NCBI GenBank assembly: GCA_009602735.1
Contig: WELA01002297.1
Coordinates: 447,637 to 511,636 of the forward strand
Origin: Mesotaenium endlicherianum
Lineage: Eukaryota > Streptophyta > Zygnematophyceae > Zygnematales > Mesotaeniaceae
Direction of reading: 5' to 3'
Length of the DNA: 64,000 bases
The position numbers were made by a program, and so were the translations under genes. The notes below the pieces were generated by a model. The model was not told the origin of the DNA and searched no databases. It saw nothing but the letters and a program-made list of their open reading frames with translations. Below are positions 44,296 through 55,768 of this stretch, one piece after another (position 1 is the stretch's first letter; the number at the start of each line of letters is the position of its first letter).

Positions 44296-46324
44296 AGTAA
44301 AAGCTGGCGCTGCAAATAAAGACTCGCTCGATCGAATAAATCCCTTCTCTAGTAACTATGTCAACAGCTTCTTCAACTCATCCAACTTCGCAAACGATTG
44401 TCAATAAGCGGGTCTTACTGGTGCCTTGCTCCCTGGTTACAACTCACTTTTGTGCTTCACGGCTCTTTGTGGAGGAAATCCTGCAGGTAGGTCCTCAGGA
44501 AACACGCATTTCAATTCCTCCAACAGCACCTTAATTTGGGCAGGCATCTCAGCAGGCTTCTTCTTCTCTTGAGCAATTGAGCTCTGTTCCTTCTGAGCAA
44601 GGGGATCAGACACCACTACTTGCTCCTCTGGTGACGCGCGCTCTCCCAAAATTTTAGAATTCACGCTTGCTCCATCTGATGACCGAGCCAGGGTCCGCGA
44701 AACAAGGTCCATCTCCTTCTCTTGATTTGCCTTGCATAGTTTCTTAATTTGTAGGCTCGACAAAAGACAATTACTTGTGGTCGTATCTACCTCCACCTGT
44801 TTTGCTATCTCCATTCGACCATCACGCCCTTGGACTTTCACTTGTCCTGTGCTCCAATGCACTCAAGGGTTGGTTTTCCTTAGCCATGGCGGCCCGACAT
44901 CACCTCATGGTGACCTAGCTCTGCCTGCTTCATAACTTCATCAAATTGGTGCCCCGCTACTTCCATGTGAATAGCTTTCGTAGGTGCACCACACTTGAGT
45001 CTCTGTTCATTTGCCAAAATTGCCTCCTTAGGCTCATTATGCCTCTGCACAAAGATTCGCCACTCTTTCCCCAGCTTCTTGTGCACAAAGTTTGCATTTG
45101 CGCCACTGTCAACCATACACTTCGCCTTGTTGCCGTCTACTACTCCTTACACGATAATAGGCTTGTCAACATCTCGTCTTTCGCTTCTTAGCAAGCTCTT
45201 GGGTGTAACCTTCTTGTGAGTTCCTTTCTTCACGCCAGTAGACACCCCAGAACGACGTACTGGCGTCCTCCTTTTTCCTGCTGTTGAGGTTGCTTCGCCT
45301 TCACACGACAGTCTCGAGCAAGATGCCCAAGCTGGCCACAATTATTGCAGGGTCCTCTCGGCTTGTAAATTTGCTGCCTGCGCTGGTTATGGACAAGTCC
45401 CAACTCCATAGGTACTGTACCTTGTCCAGTGGTGCCTGGTGCTTGAGAACCAAACAATCAATGTCCTCCAAAGTTGTGGTCGCCCCAATGCCTCTGATTA
45501 TACTCCACAGCGTCAACTCTTGTTTCCAATGCCATCATTTCTCCAAGACTGGTAGGGTCTTTGAGCGCCACTTCCTTGGCCACAGTTGGCTTGAGTCCCC
45601 TCTTGAACTTGTCCATCATGTCCGACTTGTGCATGGATGGACGTTAAAGCACCAGCTCGTTGAAGCGCGATACATACTTCTGAACGCTTCCTCATTGACA
45701 AAGGCCCACCAATAGATCTTAAGCGGTAGCCTCAAGTGCAATAGGTTAAAATTGCTTCTTCAAACCTTCAAAAAACTAATCATTAATTGCAGGAACTCCA
45801 GCAGCTGCTCTTCTCGTTCATACCAAGCTCCGGCACTATCCTGGAGTAAAGTTATGACAAAGGCGACTTGCCTGTTGGGCGTGAGCGCAGAATACTCCAT
45901 AAACTTCTTCATTCCAAAAATCCATTGAGGAACAGGTGGCAATCCACGCTTTGCAGTATACACTTCAGGCTTAGGCGCACGCACTCTTGATGCAGGTGCA
46001 ATAACTGGTTGCACCACTGGATTAACATGAATTGGTGGTACAACAGGTGCAGGTGCCGAACTCGTCGAAGCGGCGTTCCCAACAACAACTTGCACCATTC
46101 TCTCCACCTCCGCGCACATATTTTGTTGAAATAGGGTGTAGGCTTCTCCTCCAATTTCATTTGTCATTTGTCTTAGCATCGCCTGCATCTCTTGTTGCTC
46201 TCTCGTCATCGTTGGCGCTGCCTGCTGCTCCACGCGCTTAACATGCTCGACATGTTCGCCTCCTCCAGTTGCCGACTGCAACTCCATAATATAATATGCA
46301 AACTACCCCAGCTCCAATACCAGA
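44296..46324 (-). pseudogene. Gag-protease-RT start of the minus-strand C element
   Basis: Minus strand, in order: gag from ATG 46287 (MELQSATGGGEHVEH), capsid region to about 45600, a CCHC zinc knuckle CNNCGQLGHLARDC at about 45345, aspartic protease with CMVDSGANANFVHKK at about 45110, and a linker ending ELKCVFPEDLPAGFPPQR at about 44470. The first RT residues are KAPVRPAY and LLEKGFIR, after which the sequence is lost at about 44296. The primer-binding site (TGGTATTGGAGC, minus) sits just upstream at 46311-46322. Several stops and frameshifts are present, for example a TAA where the plus-strand copy has GAA in the protease. RT core, RNase H, integrase and chromodomain are absent. Confidence 0.8.
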
Positions 46325-46403
46325 TGAAAGGGGCGGAGTGCCCCAGTGGAAGCGTAGTGAGTCACGAGGAAAAGAATTAGTTACAATCATATTAAAAAGT
46401 GCA
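46325..46403 (-). repeat. 3' end of the 5' LTR of the minus-strand C element
   Basis: The last 79 bp of a family-C LTR on the minus strand, ending in CCCCTTTCA before the primer-binding site. The LTR is broken at 46403/46404 by insertion of the plus-strand C element. Its 5' part lies at 50157-50375. Confidence 0.8.
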
Positions 46404-47137
46404 TGTAAGGTCATAGCTTTATAAAGTGCATTTTTTGAGTTTCGTGAAAGAATATTTTGATTCTATAGTAGTGTAGAGTGCATTTTTATGGTTATTGTGA
46501 TATAAAGTGGAGCGAATTTGGTCAGGTGTTCAAAGAGTTATGAATTTCCAAAGTTTATTTAGTCTTGAGGTCGGTTGACGACTGTCCTTAATTCACAATG
46601 AGCGCAACGGTCGGATTGATCGACAGCGTTGAGTGGTCAGGGCCGTTAGAGTGAATTTGAACCTTCACGTAACTTTGGCTGACGTGGCGTGCTGACTAGG
46701 TCAAGTTACCAAGAAGTTTCAGATTAGCCTAGCGCGTCTAAGTTAGTATATTCTAGATTTCGATGCATGCATGTGGACGTCAAATCGGCCCGACACGTCA
46801 AATGAGACGGATCTGGTCTACTCTGGAATATTTTGGGAGGGACAATTTGCCGTTACTAAGCGGCCATCCTGCCTTGAAAGGAGGACTTAGGTCAAAAAAC
46901 TATAAATAGGCGTAACTTCTTTGTTTCTAATCAATTTTCACTTCTATAAATCTCTACGAGTTTGTGATGACAAGACCTTTCATTCTAGTTCATTTGTGAG
47001 CAGTTTCCTGCTACACAGAATGTGAAGTAATTTTCCTAAGCTTTGTTAGTGATGTGCTGCTGCACTCTTTAGTATGATTGCAATTGGTTCTTTTCCTCGT
47101 GAGTCACTAAGCTTCCATTAGGGCACTGCTCCTTTCA
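46404..47137 (+). repeat. 5' LTR of the plus-strand C element
   Basis: A complete 734-bp LTR starts TGTAAGGTCAT and ends CTCCTTTCA. It is followed two bases later by aGGTATCGGAGC, a mutated initiator tRNA-Met primer-binding site (about 47140-47151). Its left flank is gtgca; the matching right flank was lost with the end of the 3' LTR. Confidence 0.9.
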
Positions 47138-47174
47138 TCAGGTATCGGAGCTGGGCTAGTTTGCATATTATATT

Positions 47175-48436
47175 GTGGACTTGCAGCCGGCAGCTGGAGG
47201 AGGTGAACATCTTGAGCATGTCAAGCGTGTGGAGCAGCAGACAATGCCAACAATGACTAGGGAGCAACAAGAGATGCAGGCGATGCTAAGGCAAATGGCG
47301 AATGCAATTGGAGGAGAAGTCTACGCCCAGTTTCTACAAAATATGCGCGCGAAGGTGGAGAGAATGGTGCGAGTTGTTGTTGGGAACGCTGCTTTGACGA
47401 GCTCGGCACCTGCACCTGTTGTACCACCAATTCATGTTAATCCAGTGGTGCAACCAATTATTGCACCTGCATCAGGAGTGCATGCGCCTAAGCCTGAAGT
47501 GTATACTGGAGAGCGTGGATCGTCGCTTGTTTATCAATGGATTTTTGGAGTGAAAAAATTGTTGGAGTATTCCCCGTTCACGCCCGACAGGCAAGTCGCC
47601 TTTGTGCTTATCTTGCTGAAGAAGAGTGCTGGAGCTTAGTATGAGCAACAAAAGCAGCTGTCTAGAGTTCCTGCTACAGTTGATCAGCTTATTGAAGGTT
47701 TGAAGAGGCAATTTCAACCCATTGCACCCGAGGCTACCGCTCAATATCTCTCGGCGCGTCTTCGTCAACAAGGAAGCGTTCAGGGGTATGTATCGCGCTT
47801 CAACGAGCTGATGCTTTAATGTCCATTTCATGCACGAGTTGCAGATGATGGACATGTTCAAGAGGGGACTCAAGCCAACTGTAGCCAAGGAAGTGGAGCT
47901 CAAGGACCCAACCATGCTTAAGGAGATGATGGCATTGGCAACGAGAGTTGACGCTGTGAAGTATAGTCAGAGACAGTGGGGCAGCCAGAACTTTGGAGGA
48001 TATCGACACTTTGGATCTCAAGCGCCAAGCACGAGTGGTCAAGGTCCAGTACCTATGGAGTTGGAACTAGTTCAGACCCAGCGCAGATAACAATATTTGA
48101 AGCCGAGAGGGCCCTGCTATAATTGTGGCAAGCTTGGGCATCTGGCTCGAGACTGTCATGGGAAGGCGAAGCAACCTCAAAAACATTTGGAAAAAGGAGG
48201 ACGCCAATAAGTTGTTCTAAGGTGCCTACTGGCGTGAAGACGACAACTCACAAGGAGGTCATCCCCAAGAGCCTACCGAGAAGCGAAAGACAAGACGTTG
48301 ACAAGCCTATTATCGTGGAAGGAATAGTCGACGGCAACAAGGCGAAGTGTATAGTCGACAGTGGCGCAAGTGCAAACTTTGTGCACAAGAAGGTGGTGAA
48401 AGAGTGGCGAATCCCTGTGCAAAAGTATTATGAAGC
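47175..48436 (+). pseudogene. Gag and protease of the plus-strand C element
   Basis: The gag frame begins at 47175, where the start codon is GTG; the minus-strand copy has ATG. Capsid sequence runs to 47639, meets a TAG where the other copy has TGG, and continues with another TAA and a frameshift to 48090. A CCHC zinc knuckle, CYNCGKLGHLARDC, follows at about 48115. The aspartic protease, CIVDSGASANFVHKK, is at about 48350. The frame stops at about 48436 where the sequence jumps to pre-integrase sequence, so RT and RNase H are deleted. Confidence 0.8.
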
Positions 48437-49894
48437 TTGAGAGAGGTTATGAGGAAGACCCAGAGTTTGCTTATGGTGGAGCAGCTGAGTCCAACTCGAG
48501 TATGCAGAAGAAGGACGGCATATGGTATTATGGTGATTCCAAGAGAGTGGTGGTACCTGACATCAAGGAGCTACGCGACCTACTACTTACGGAGCATCAT
48601 GATTGCATATATGCTGGACACTTGGAAGCGAGAAGACGGCAAGCGTGCTGAAGCGGGAGTACTATTGGAGAAATATGGACAAGGACATCAAGGAGTGGAT
48701 CAGGAGTTGCGATGCGTGCCAGCAAAATAAGATACCCAATCAAAAGGAGGGAGGTACATTGCAGCCCCTTCCTATTCTTGAGTATCCTTGGGAGCAGATT
48801 GCTATGGACTTTATCAAATCGTTACCAGTTAGTGGGCAAGGGCACAATACAGTATGGGTTGTGTCTGATAGACTCAACAAGGTGGCACACTTCATTCCCA
48901 TGAAGGAGACTTGTACGGCAGCAGATGTGGCACGGCTATTCTTTGATTATATTTTCAGGCTACATGGGTTGCCGAAGGTGATTGTTTCAGATCGGGATCC
49001 AAGATTTACTAGCAACTTTTGGCAGTCATTGTTTACTTTGATGGGGACCAAGCACAGTATGAGCAGTTCTTATCAGCCTCAAACAGACGGGCAGAGTGAG
49101 AGGCTCAAGAGTCAATAGAAGTTTGCAAGAGGTGCTCAGGAGTTTTACTATGGAAGACCCTTTAGAGTGGGACAAGAAACTGCCAGGTTTAGAGTTTACC
49201 TACAATAACAGCATGCAAGGAGCTACCAAGCAGTCAACATTCACTATGGTTTTTGAGAGAGAAGTATATCATCCAAGGAACATCTTGTTGGAGGAGGCCA
49301 AGGAGACTCAAGTTCCTACTACACAACCTTTTGTGAAGCAGATGGCCAAGACTTGGGACACAACAAAGACGTGTATTTGGAAGGCACAAGAAGAGCAGGT
49401 CAAGCATGCTAATAAGCACAGGAGGGAAGTGACATTCCATGTGGGCGACAACTTACTCTTGTTAACAGAGAATCTACCTTTCACGGGCAAGAGGAAATTG
49501 CGGGCACGATTTGGTCCATCTTCGGTTCTCAAGCAGGTGAATCGAGTGGCCTACAAATTGGAACTTCATTCACGTTGGGGCATACATGATGTGTGCATGT
49601 CAGTTCCTTGCGGCCATACGTTGACCCAAATGAAGGACATCCAGGACGACTACCTACACCGCCACCACCGGTTGAGATTGATGATGTATTGGAGTATGAA
49701 GTGGAGGCGATTGTCGGCGATTCACAAGTCAAGCGAGGTCAACGACTTGTTCAAGAGTATATGGTCAATTGGAAAGGCTACCATGCGAACGACAACGCTT
49801 GGGAGCCGGAGGCCAACTTGACTCATTGTAAGAGTAAGTTGAGACGTCATTTGCAGAATGCGTCGAGGACGTCGCATCTTGAGGAGGGGGATGA
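48430..49894 (+). pseudogene. Integrase and chromodomain of the plus-strand C element
   Basis: The integrase starts right at the deletion point. A frameshift near 48630 leads into the zinc-finger end CDACQQNK. The core has all three acidic positions: AMDFIKSLP, VSDRDPRF and GQSERL. A second frameshift at about 49105 leads to RSLQEVLRSF. The GPF-like region (RARFGPSSVLKQVNRVAYKL) is followed by a third frame with the chromodomain at about 49690-49860: LEYEVEAIVGDSQV, then YMVNWKGYHANDNAWEPE. The frame runs into the LTR (GDDVRS). The polypurine tract is the gaggaggggg stretch just before 49895. Confidence 0.85.
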
Positions 49895-50156
49895 TGTAAG
49901 GTCATAGCTTAAAAAAAGTGCATTTTTGAGTTCAATGAGGGTATATTTTGATTCCATAGTAGTGTAGAGTGCATTTGTGTGGTTGTTTTGATATAAAGTT
50001 CATCAAATCTGGTCAAGTGATGAGAGAGTTATAGATTTTCGAAGTTTAATAAATTTTGAGGTCGGTTGACCACTGTCCTCATTTTACGATGAGCGCGATC
50101 GTCAGATTGACCGACAGCGTCGAGCAATGAGGGCCGTTAGAGTAAAATTGAACCTT
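49895..50156 (+). repeat. 3' LTR of the plus-strand C element, first 262 bp
   Basis: It starts TGTAAGGTCAT after the polypurine tract and follows the family-C LTR up to about gaaccttc at 50156. There it switches abruptly to the complement of a family-C LTR, so the last two thirds are missing. Confidence 0.85.
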
Positions 50157-50375
50157 CGCTCAACTCGACGGTCGCGCTCACCGCGGATTAAGGACAGTCG
50201 TCAACCGATCTCAAAACTAATTAATCCGTGGAATATCCACACCTCTCTGAATACTTAACCAAATTTGATGAACTTTATATCAAAATGCCCACGAAACTGC
50301 ACTTTACACTTATATGTAATCAAAGCATACTTTCAAGAAATTCAAAAATGCACTTCATAAACCTATGATCTTACA
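50157..50375 (-). repeat. 5' LTR of the minus-strand C element, first 219 bp
   Basis: Read on the minus strand it starts TGTAAGATCATAGG at 50375 and continues to the gagcgcgaccgtcgag block. Together with 46325-46403 it makes up the broken LTR. The flank AAGGG (50376-50380) matches GAGGG at 21427-21431 in four of five bases. Confidence 0.85.
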
Positions 50376-50585
50376 AAGGGGAAACTTGCCAAAAAGTGAC
50401 AGTAGGTGACAGTAATTGACAGTTGTGACAAGCATCCCACATTAAACATGAATCAAATTGGAGGGAGTGGGAACACATCTCGAGAACCAACCAATTGTTT
50501 TTACACATCCCTTCTCTACACTCAATTGCGCTCACACTCACTTCTCTCTCAAGGGCACTCTCGCTTTCCGCTAACCCACACCAAG

Positions 50586-52230
50586 ATGGTCATCCAAAAG
50601 TCTAAACTCAAGAGGAAAATAAGAGCGGACAAGGCACACGCGGAGTATAAGGAAATTTTACGGGGACATCGAATCGTCCTCCATCTTATCTCAAAAATTG
50701 GAGCGACTTCGACTGCAGCGTGAGGCTCTGAAGAAGAAGGATGACGATAAATAAGCCAGGCTGAGGCAAGAAGAGCAGGACAAAAAGTTGCAGAGGAAGC
50801 CAAGAAGGCCAAAGAAGCTAGGCAAGCTGAGAAGAGGCGGAAGCAGCAAGCTGAGGAGGAACAGAGGAGAATCAAAAGCTATTGCTACACGGCAATGGGC
50901 AAGGGTTTTGATCTTTTGGAGGAAGCCTTTAAGTATGCCTAGAGGAGCCGAAGTGAGTCTCAAAAGGACATATCGCAGCAGGAGGGGGAGACATTCCCCA
51001 ACTTTGACAAGTACATAAAGGTCAGCACAGGGCTCAAACTGTACCATGACTATGCCAGGATGGTAAGATATACGGTCTAGGAGGCCAAGGCACTGGCCCC
51101 GATGAAAAAAATCTGAAGTTGTGCTAATTTTTAGGATCTGGGACACAGACAAGGTCATTGAATTGATTTGTATGGACTTTGACAGCTTCAAGGATGCCAC
51201 TGCTTACAAACGATTCAAGGCCATGTAATATGAGGTGGAGAGAAGAACCTGCAAGTTCTTGGCAAGGAAGACCAGCCAGCTGGATCTCTCAGAACACTGG
51301 TACCCTTGTACTATGAAGAGGACAGACCCTGCTTTCTTCCTGCAACCCATTGATTGGCATTGGATGACCATTAACATGAGGGAAGAGCTAAATGACAGAG
51401 CTGAGAAAGACAATTTCTTGGCAAACTTGCAGGGAAAAATATTATTGCCACCTCACATTGCAGCATGGGACCTAAGACTGGATAGAGTCAGGGATTGCAT
51501 AAGACAAGAGACGCATAAGGATAGGACCAGGGCTACAAATTCTTTTTCTACGGGGAAGCATGCTTATGCCAAATGGACAAGTCAACATGGGGAGAAATGC
51601 CTGTATGCGGTCAGGACCCAACAACCTCCACCGGCATCCAAAAGGGGAAGGTCAGTGGGATACTCATTTCCTCGGGAATAGCTGGAAGAGATGACCAGGG
51701 AGACTCAGAGGAACAGGAGGACAAAGAGGAGGAAGACGCAAGAGAGGAGTCTAGCCCTGTTGAGGCAGCGACCCCTGCTACATCCCCCACTTTGTAGTGG
51801 ACTGGGCAGCCCTTGGCACAGGCAGCCTTGCAGCAGCTTGAGGAATCCAAAGCTCGAGTAGCTGGGAAGTTTCAGCAGGAGGAGTCCGACCCCTGGAGGT
51901 GAGACTCAGGCAAACAAGGCAAACAGGAAGGCTGCCAAGGAGGCAGTGAGAGGGCTGCCAGCATCCTCCTCTCATAGAGGGCATGTGCCCGAACCCCATG
52001 TTATGCAGCACCCTTCTAGCATGTGAGTGTATGTTCCTGTCAATTCGGGAGCTGCACAGAAGAGGGTTTCCATCAACTTGCAAACTATGCAAGAGGAGGT
52101 AGCCCAGTTGTTACGTTCTCCTCTTGGTTCACCTTGGTCTAAGCCTCCGAGTTTCAGGAGACCACCGGATAAGAGACAAAGGTCCAAGTCCACGTCTCGC
52201 TTCCCAAAGGATAGAGCCCCTGGTACTTAG
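50586..52230 (+). pseudogene. Accessory ORF of element D (plus copy), unknown function
   Basis: I do not recognise this protein; it lies in sense orientation between the chromodomain/PPT1 and the 3' LTR of D. I start it at ATG 50586 (MVIQKSKLKRK). In order there is a basic head, a Lys/Glu/Arg/Gln coiled coil (about 50690-50880), a globular part with FDKYIKVSTGLKLYHDYARM and HWYPCTMKRTDPAFFLQP, then DWHWMTINMREEL, LPPHIAAWDLRLD and a Glu/Asp-rich stretch. The tail is Arg/Ser-rich (RRPPDKRQRSKSTSR) and ends at TAG 52228-52230. Frameshifts and TAA/TAG codons interrupt it. No signal peptide or membrane segment is visible, so it is not an envelope-type protein. The minus-strand homologue is at 60540-62139. 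Confidence 0.65.
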
Positions 52231-52333
52231 TTTGGTGTTGTCTTTGTTTAGAGTCAGTCTGCTTTTGTGGGACATGTGAGTTACTTTGATGCAATCAGAT
52301 ATAGTAAACAGGTGATGTCGAGTCAACGATAAT

Positions 52334-52348
52334 TTAAGTTAAATGGAT
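52334..52348 (+). promoter_or_regulatory. Degraded 3' polypurine tract of element D (PPT2)
   Basis: TTTAAGTTAAATGGAT precedes the LTR. The minus-strand D copy has TTTAAGTTGGAGGGAT at the same place, so this tract has lost part of its purine run. Confidence 0.6.
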
Positions 52349-53064
52349 TGTAAAGCATCAATATATTGAGTAGATATAATATTCATTTAAGTATTGCAGT
52401 TGAGTAAGTTCACTCTGCTGAACTTCAGTTAGCATTAAGTCTGTTGCATGTTTAATAGTTGGTTTAATGACTCAGCCAGGAGCAGCCAGCTGAAGTCAAC
52501 TTAAGTCAGCTTCTTGACACATTCTTTGACAGTCATCTGACTGCCGTACTCGGTAGCAACAACCCGCCTAGTTATGCATCCAAGTGTGGTGTGCTAGATG
52601 AATGGCCAAATGACACTCTTAAGGTAGATGGCGATTCGAGATGATGAAAGATGGCTCTGGATTTGGTTAGCCGAGGTCCTACCGACGAGGTTAACTCTCG
52701 GATAGGCGGTGCCATGGCACTTCCCGTTGAACACTAAACTCATTCCATGTCCATATGCTAGGTATTGTCCTCAAGTTTGCCATTTGAAAGCAAGACCAAC
52801 TCTCTTGTACCGCTTAGTGAGAGAAATCTAAATCCAAGGCGAGAAGCCATTGATGCAAATTGTCTTCTAAACTTGCTTATGTATGAGTTTATCATGGCAT
52901 GATTGATGCCCGCTTACTTGCATTTGACTCACGAGTATTGTTCACTTCTAGTGTATTGTCTTTTGCTGGTAAATCAGTTAACAAAACATACCATAAAGCT
53001 TATTTGCTGATATAAAGATCTTCTATTAATTGTTAGTCGCCGATTGGTAAGTCGATTCTCTTCA
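52349..53064 (+). repeat. 3' LTR of element D
   Basis: A 716-bp family-D LTR starts TGTAAAGCATC and ends GATTCTCTTCA. Just after it lies CAGCA (53067-53071), also found before the 5' LTR. The sequence that follows is the second half of element B gag. Confidence 0.85.
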
Positions 53065-53880
53065 AGCAGCAACATCATGGTGGCGTACTATAAAGCGACT
53101 GTATTTCAAGCCATGGCCTAGAACCCCCACCATCATATGCAAGATGGGCAAATTTTTGTGAGGCCCTCAAGAAGCCATTCACGCCCATCAATGTGGAGAA
53201 AATTGCCCAAGGAAAGCTCCACAATCTCAAGCAAACGACGTCCAATCAAGAGTATACATTCAGATCTCACGCCCTCACTCTTGAGATCCCCAACATGTCT
53301 CTCGAGGAGAAGATTGATCGCTACATCTTTGAACTCAAGCCGAAGGTGGCAAAGAAAGTGGAAGTACGCAACTTCACGGACTTCTCAAAGATCATTCAAG
53401 TGGCCCTAAAGGTGGATATCTTGTATTTTAAGCATTCATTGCCTTCATCTTCACGGGCACCGACAACACGGGTGTACGCGGCCCCTTCCGCATAGGAATC
53501 TGAACCCACACCCATGGAGGTTGGAGTCATCAAAAGAGACCCCGCGGTTGCCCAAAAGAGTGAAAGATCCTCCGATGACACTTATGATGCAAGACCCATG
53601 GAAATTCGAGTCTTTAAAAGGGACCCCGCGGGCTGTTCGAAAGAGTGAAAGACCCTCCAATGACACTTATGATGCAAAAAACCAACAAGAAGTGAAAGCA
53701 AGACTCTCCCGGTTTGAAAAAGAAACTCTCATGACGGCTAGACTATGCTCTCATTGTAAGGAGAAAAGCCATCGTGCATTTCATGCCCCAAAAAGTTGTC
53801 AAAAAATGGACAGCGTCGGTGAGGTGGCGACCCCCGTTGAAGACAACATTCCAGCCCCATTGAGTTGAAAAGGTTACCTT
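53065..53880 (+). pseudogene. Gag of element B, 3' part
   Basis: The start reads WWRTIKRLYFK-like in the frame continuous with LLETA at 17190, so it resumes the capsid broken by element D. The clear gag frame at 53193-53495 carries FRSHALTLEIPNMSLEEKI and YIFELKPKVAKKVEVR. A zinc knuckle, CSHCKEKSHRAFHAPKSC, lies near 53748 and has an altered spacing. Between them an 80-84-bp segment is tandemly duplicated (about 53521-53688). Frameshifts are present. Confidence 0.75.
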
Positions 53881-53901
53881 GGAGGAGAGAAGGTCCACAT
53901 C

Positions 53902-54450
53902 TTGGTAGATAGCGGAGCTCAGGGCAACTTCATTGCTGCAGATTTGGCCACCGAGCACAACATTAGTATGCGTTCTCTTGATCACGACGAGAAGATTATG
54001 ATGCCCGACGGATTCTCCTATATTGCTCGTTCCAAGAAGTCGTACCCCTTGGCTCTATCTATCAAGTCCTTCAAGGATAGAGTAGTGTACTTCCCCATAC
54101 AATTGGGCAAGCACAACGTCATCCTAGGGACGCCTTGGTTGACCAAGCGCAACCCCCATGTTGATTGGAGAAACGGTACGATCAAGATCAAGAATGACAT
54201 CGCTTCAAGAATCTATATTTTGCGCGCAATCCAAAAAATTCAGACCCCAAACATAAAGAAGCCGGCACACGAGATACTACTGTCCGCCCTCCAACTCAAG
54301 GGTATTGTGAGGAAGGGACACGAGCTTCTTTTGGCCTTGACCACGCCAAAAGACATCAAGAATGACATCAAGAGTCAAGAAGGCAGTCCCATTCCCAAGG
54401 AGATACAAGAAGTCTTGGTAGACCACAAAGAAGTATTCTCCGCGGAATAG
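53902..54450 (+). pseudogene. Aspartic protease region of element B
   Basis: The frame begins at VDSGAQGNFI, the active-site DSG motif of retropepsins, and continues with NVILGTPWLTKRNPHVDW, the flap-distal ILG block. A long linker toward RT follows. This part is open over 182 residues and ends at TAG 54448-54450, where the RT N-terminal block SKGLPPKRFVDHKIEL continues in the same frame. Confidence 0.8.
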
Positions 54451-55760
54451 TCCAAGGGCCTACCCCCCAAGAGATTTGTAGACCACAAGATAGAGTTGGA
54501 GCCCAAAAGCAAGCCCATCTCTTGACCTACGTTTCAGGATGTCACACACGGAGCTCGACAAAGTCAAGAAGCAAATTAAGGAGCTACTGGAGCATGGCTT
54601 CATTCGACCTAGCAAGTCGCCATTTGGGGCCCCGGTGCTATTTGTCAAAAAGAAGGATGGTACCTTGAGGATGTGTGTGGACTATCGCGCCCTCACCAAG
54701 ATCACCATCAAGAATGGATACCTGTTGCCTTGCATGGATGAGCTCATGGACCGGTTGGATGGAGCTAAGTACTTCACGAAGGTGGATTTGAGAAGCGGCT
54801 ACCACCAGATTTGCATTGCTGAATCTGGCTTAGAGAAGACGCCATTCAGGACAAGATATGGATATTCTGAGTTTATGGTTCTGCCAATTGGATTCACCAA
54901 CGCACCAACAAATTTCATGACTATGATGATTACCATATTTCAGCCCACGTTGGACAGACTTGTGGTGGTAGTCAACAATGGCATCCTTATTTACAACAAG
55001 ATCCTTGAAGAGCATGTACAACACTTGAAAGAAGTCCTCGACGTATTGAAGCAAAACGAGCTATTTGCAAAGGAGTCAAAGTGCAAGTTTGCTTAACAAG
55101 ACGTGGAGTTCCTAGGTCTCCACGTGGCTGCTAATGGCATCAAGATGGACCCCAAGAAGGCCACGGTGGTGGAGGAATGGCCGAACCCCACTACCAAGAA
55201 AGAGCTCCAATCATTCTTGGGATTTGCCAATTGGTACAGGAGATTCATCTAAAGCTCCTCGCACATAGCAGCCCCCCTCACAGATTAACTCAAGAAGAAC
55301 AAGCCATATATTTGGACCAAGGAAGAGGAGGAAGCATTCCAACAATTGAAGCAAAGATTGACGACATCCTCGGTGCTCACACTCCTAAGTCCAAACCCAG
55401 ATTGGCCCTTCCACGTCACCACCAATGCATCTTCCTATGCAATAAGAGCAATCCTGCTCCAAGACCAAGGCAAAGAACTGCAACCCATTGCCTACTAGTC
55501 AAGGAAGCTTAATCTAGCCGAGCAGAGTTATACAACCGCGGAGCGAGAGGCGTTGGCAATTATATATGCCTTGAAGGTTTGGCGGTGTTACATTGAAGGG
55601 TACAAGGTGCTAGTCACTACGAACCACGACGCGTTGAAGCACATCCAGACGCAACCGTATCTCTCAAGGAGACAAGCAAGATGGAGTGGATACTTGCAAT
55701 AGTACAACATCAAGATTCAATACCAACCCGGAGAGACAAATCCAGCCAACCCCCTCTTAA
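54451..55760 (+). pseudogene. Reverse transcriptase and RNase H of element B
   Basis: Ordered RT blocks are clear: GLPPKRFVDHKIEL, LLEHGFIRPSKSPFGAPVLF, LRMCVDYRAL, TKVDLRSGYHQI, FRTRYGYSEF and LPIGFTNAPTNF. The active-site block reads VVNNGILIY, where the family has VDDILIY, so both catalytic Asp are Asn. The thumb (DVEFLGLHV), RNase H start (FHVTTNASSYAIRA, again Asn for Asp) and RNase H end (TNHDALKHIQTQ) follow. In-frame stops include TAA at 55094, TAA at about 55250 and TAG at about 55497. The copy is inactive. Confidence 0.85.
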
Positions 55761-55768
55761 GACTACTA

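Noticed and set aside
50586-52230. Accessory ORF as a retroviral-type envelope gene
   Set aside because: The position fits, but there is no signal peptide, membrane segment or Cys-rich ectodomain.
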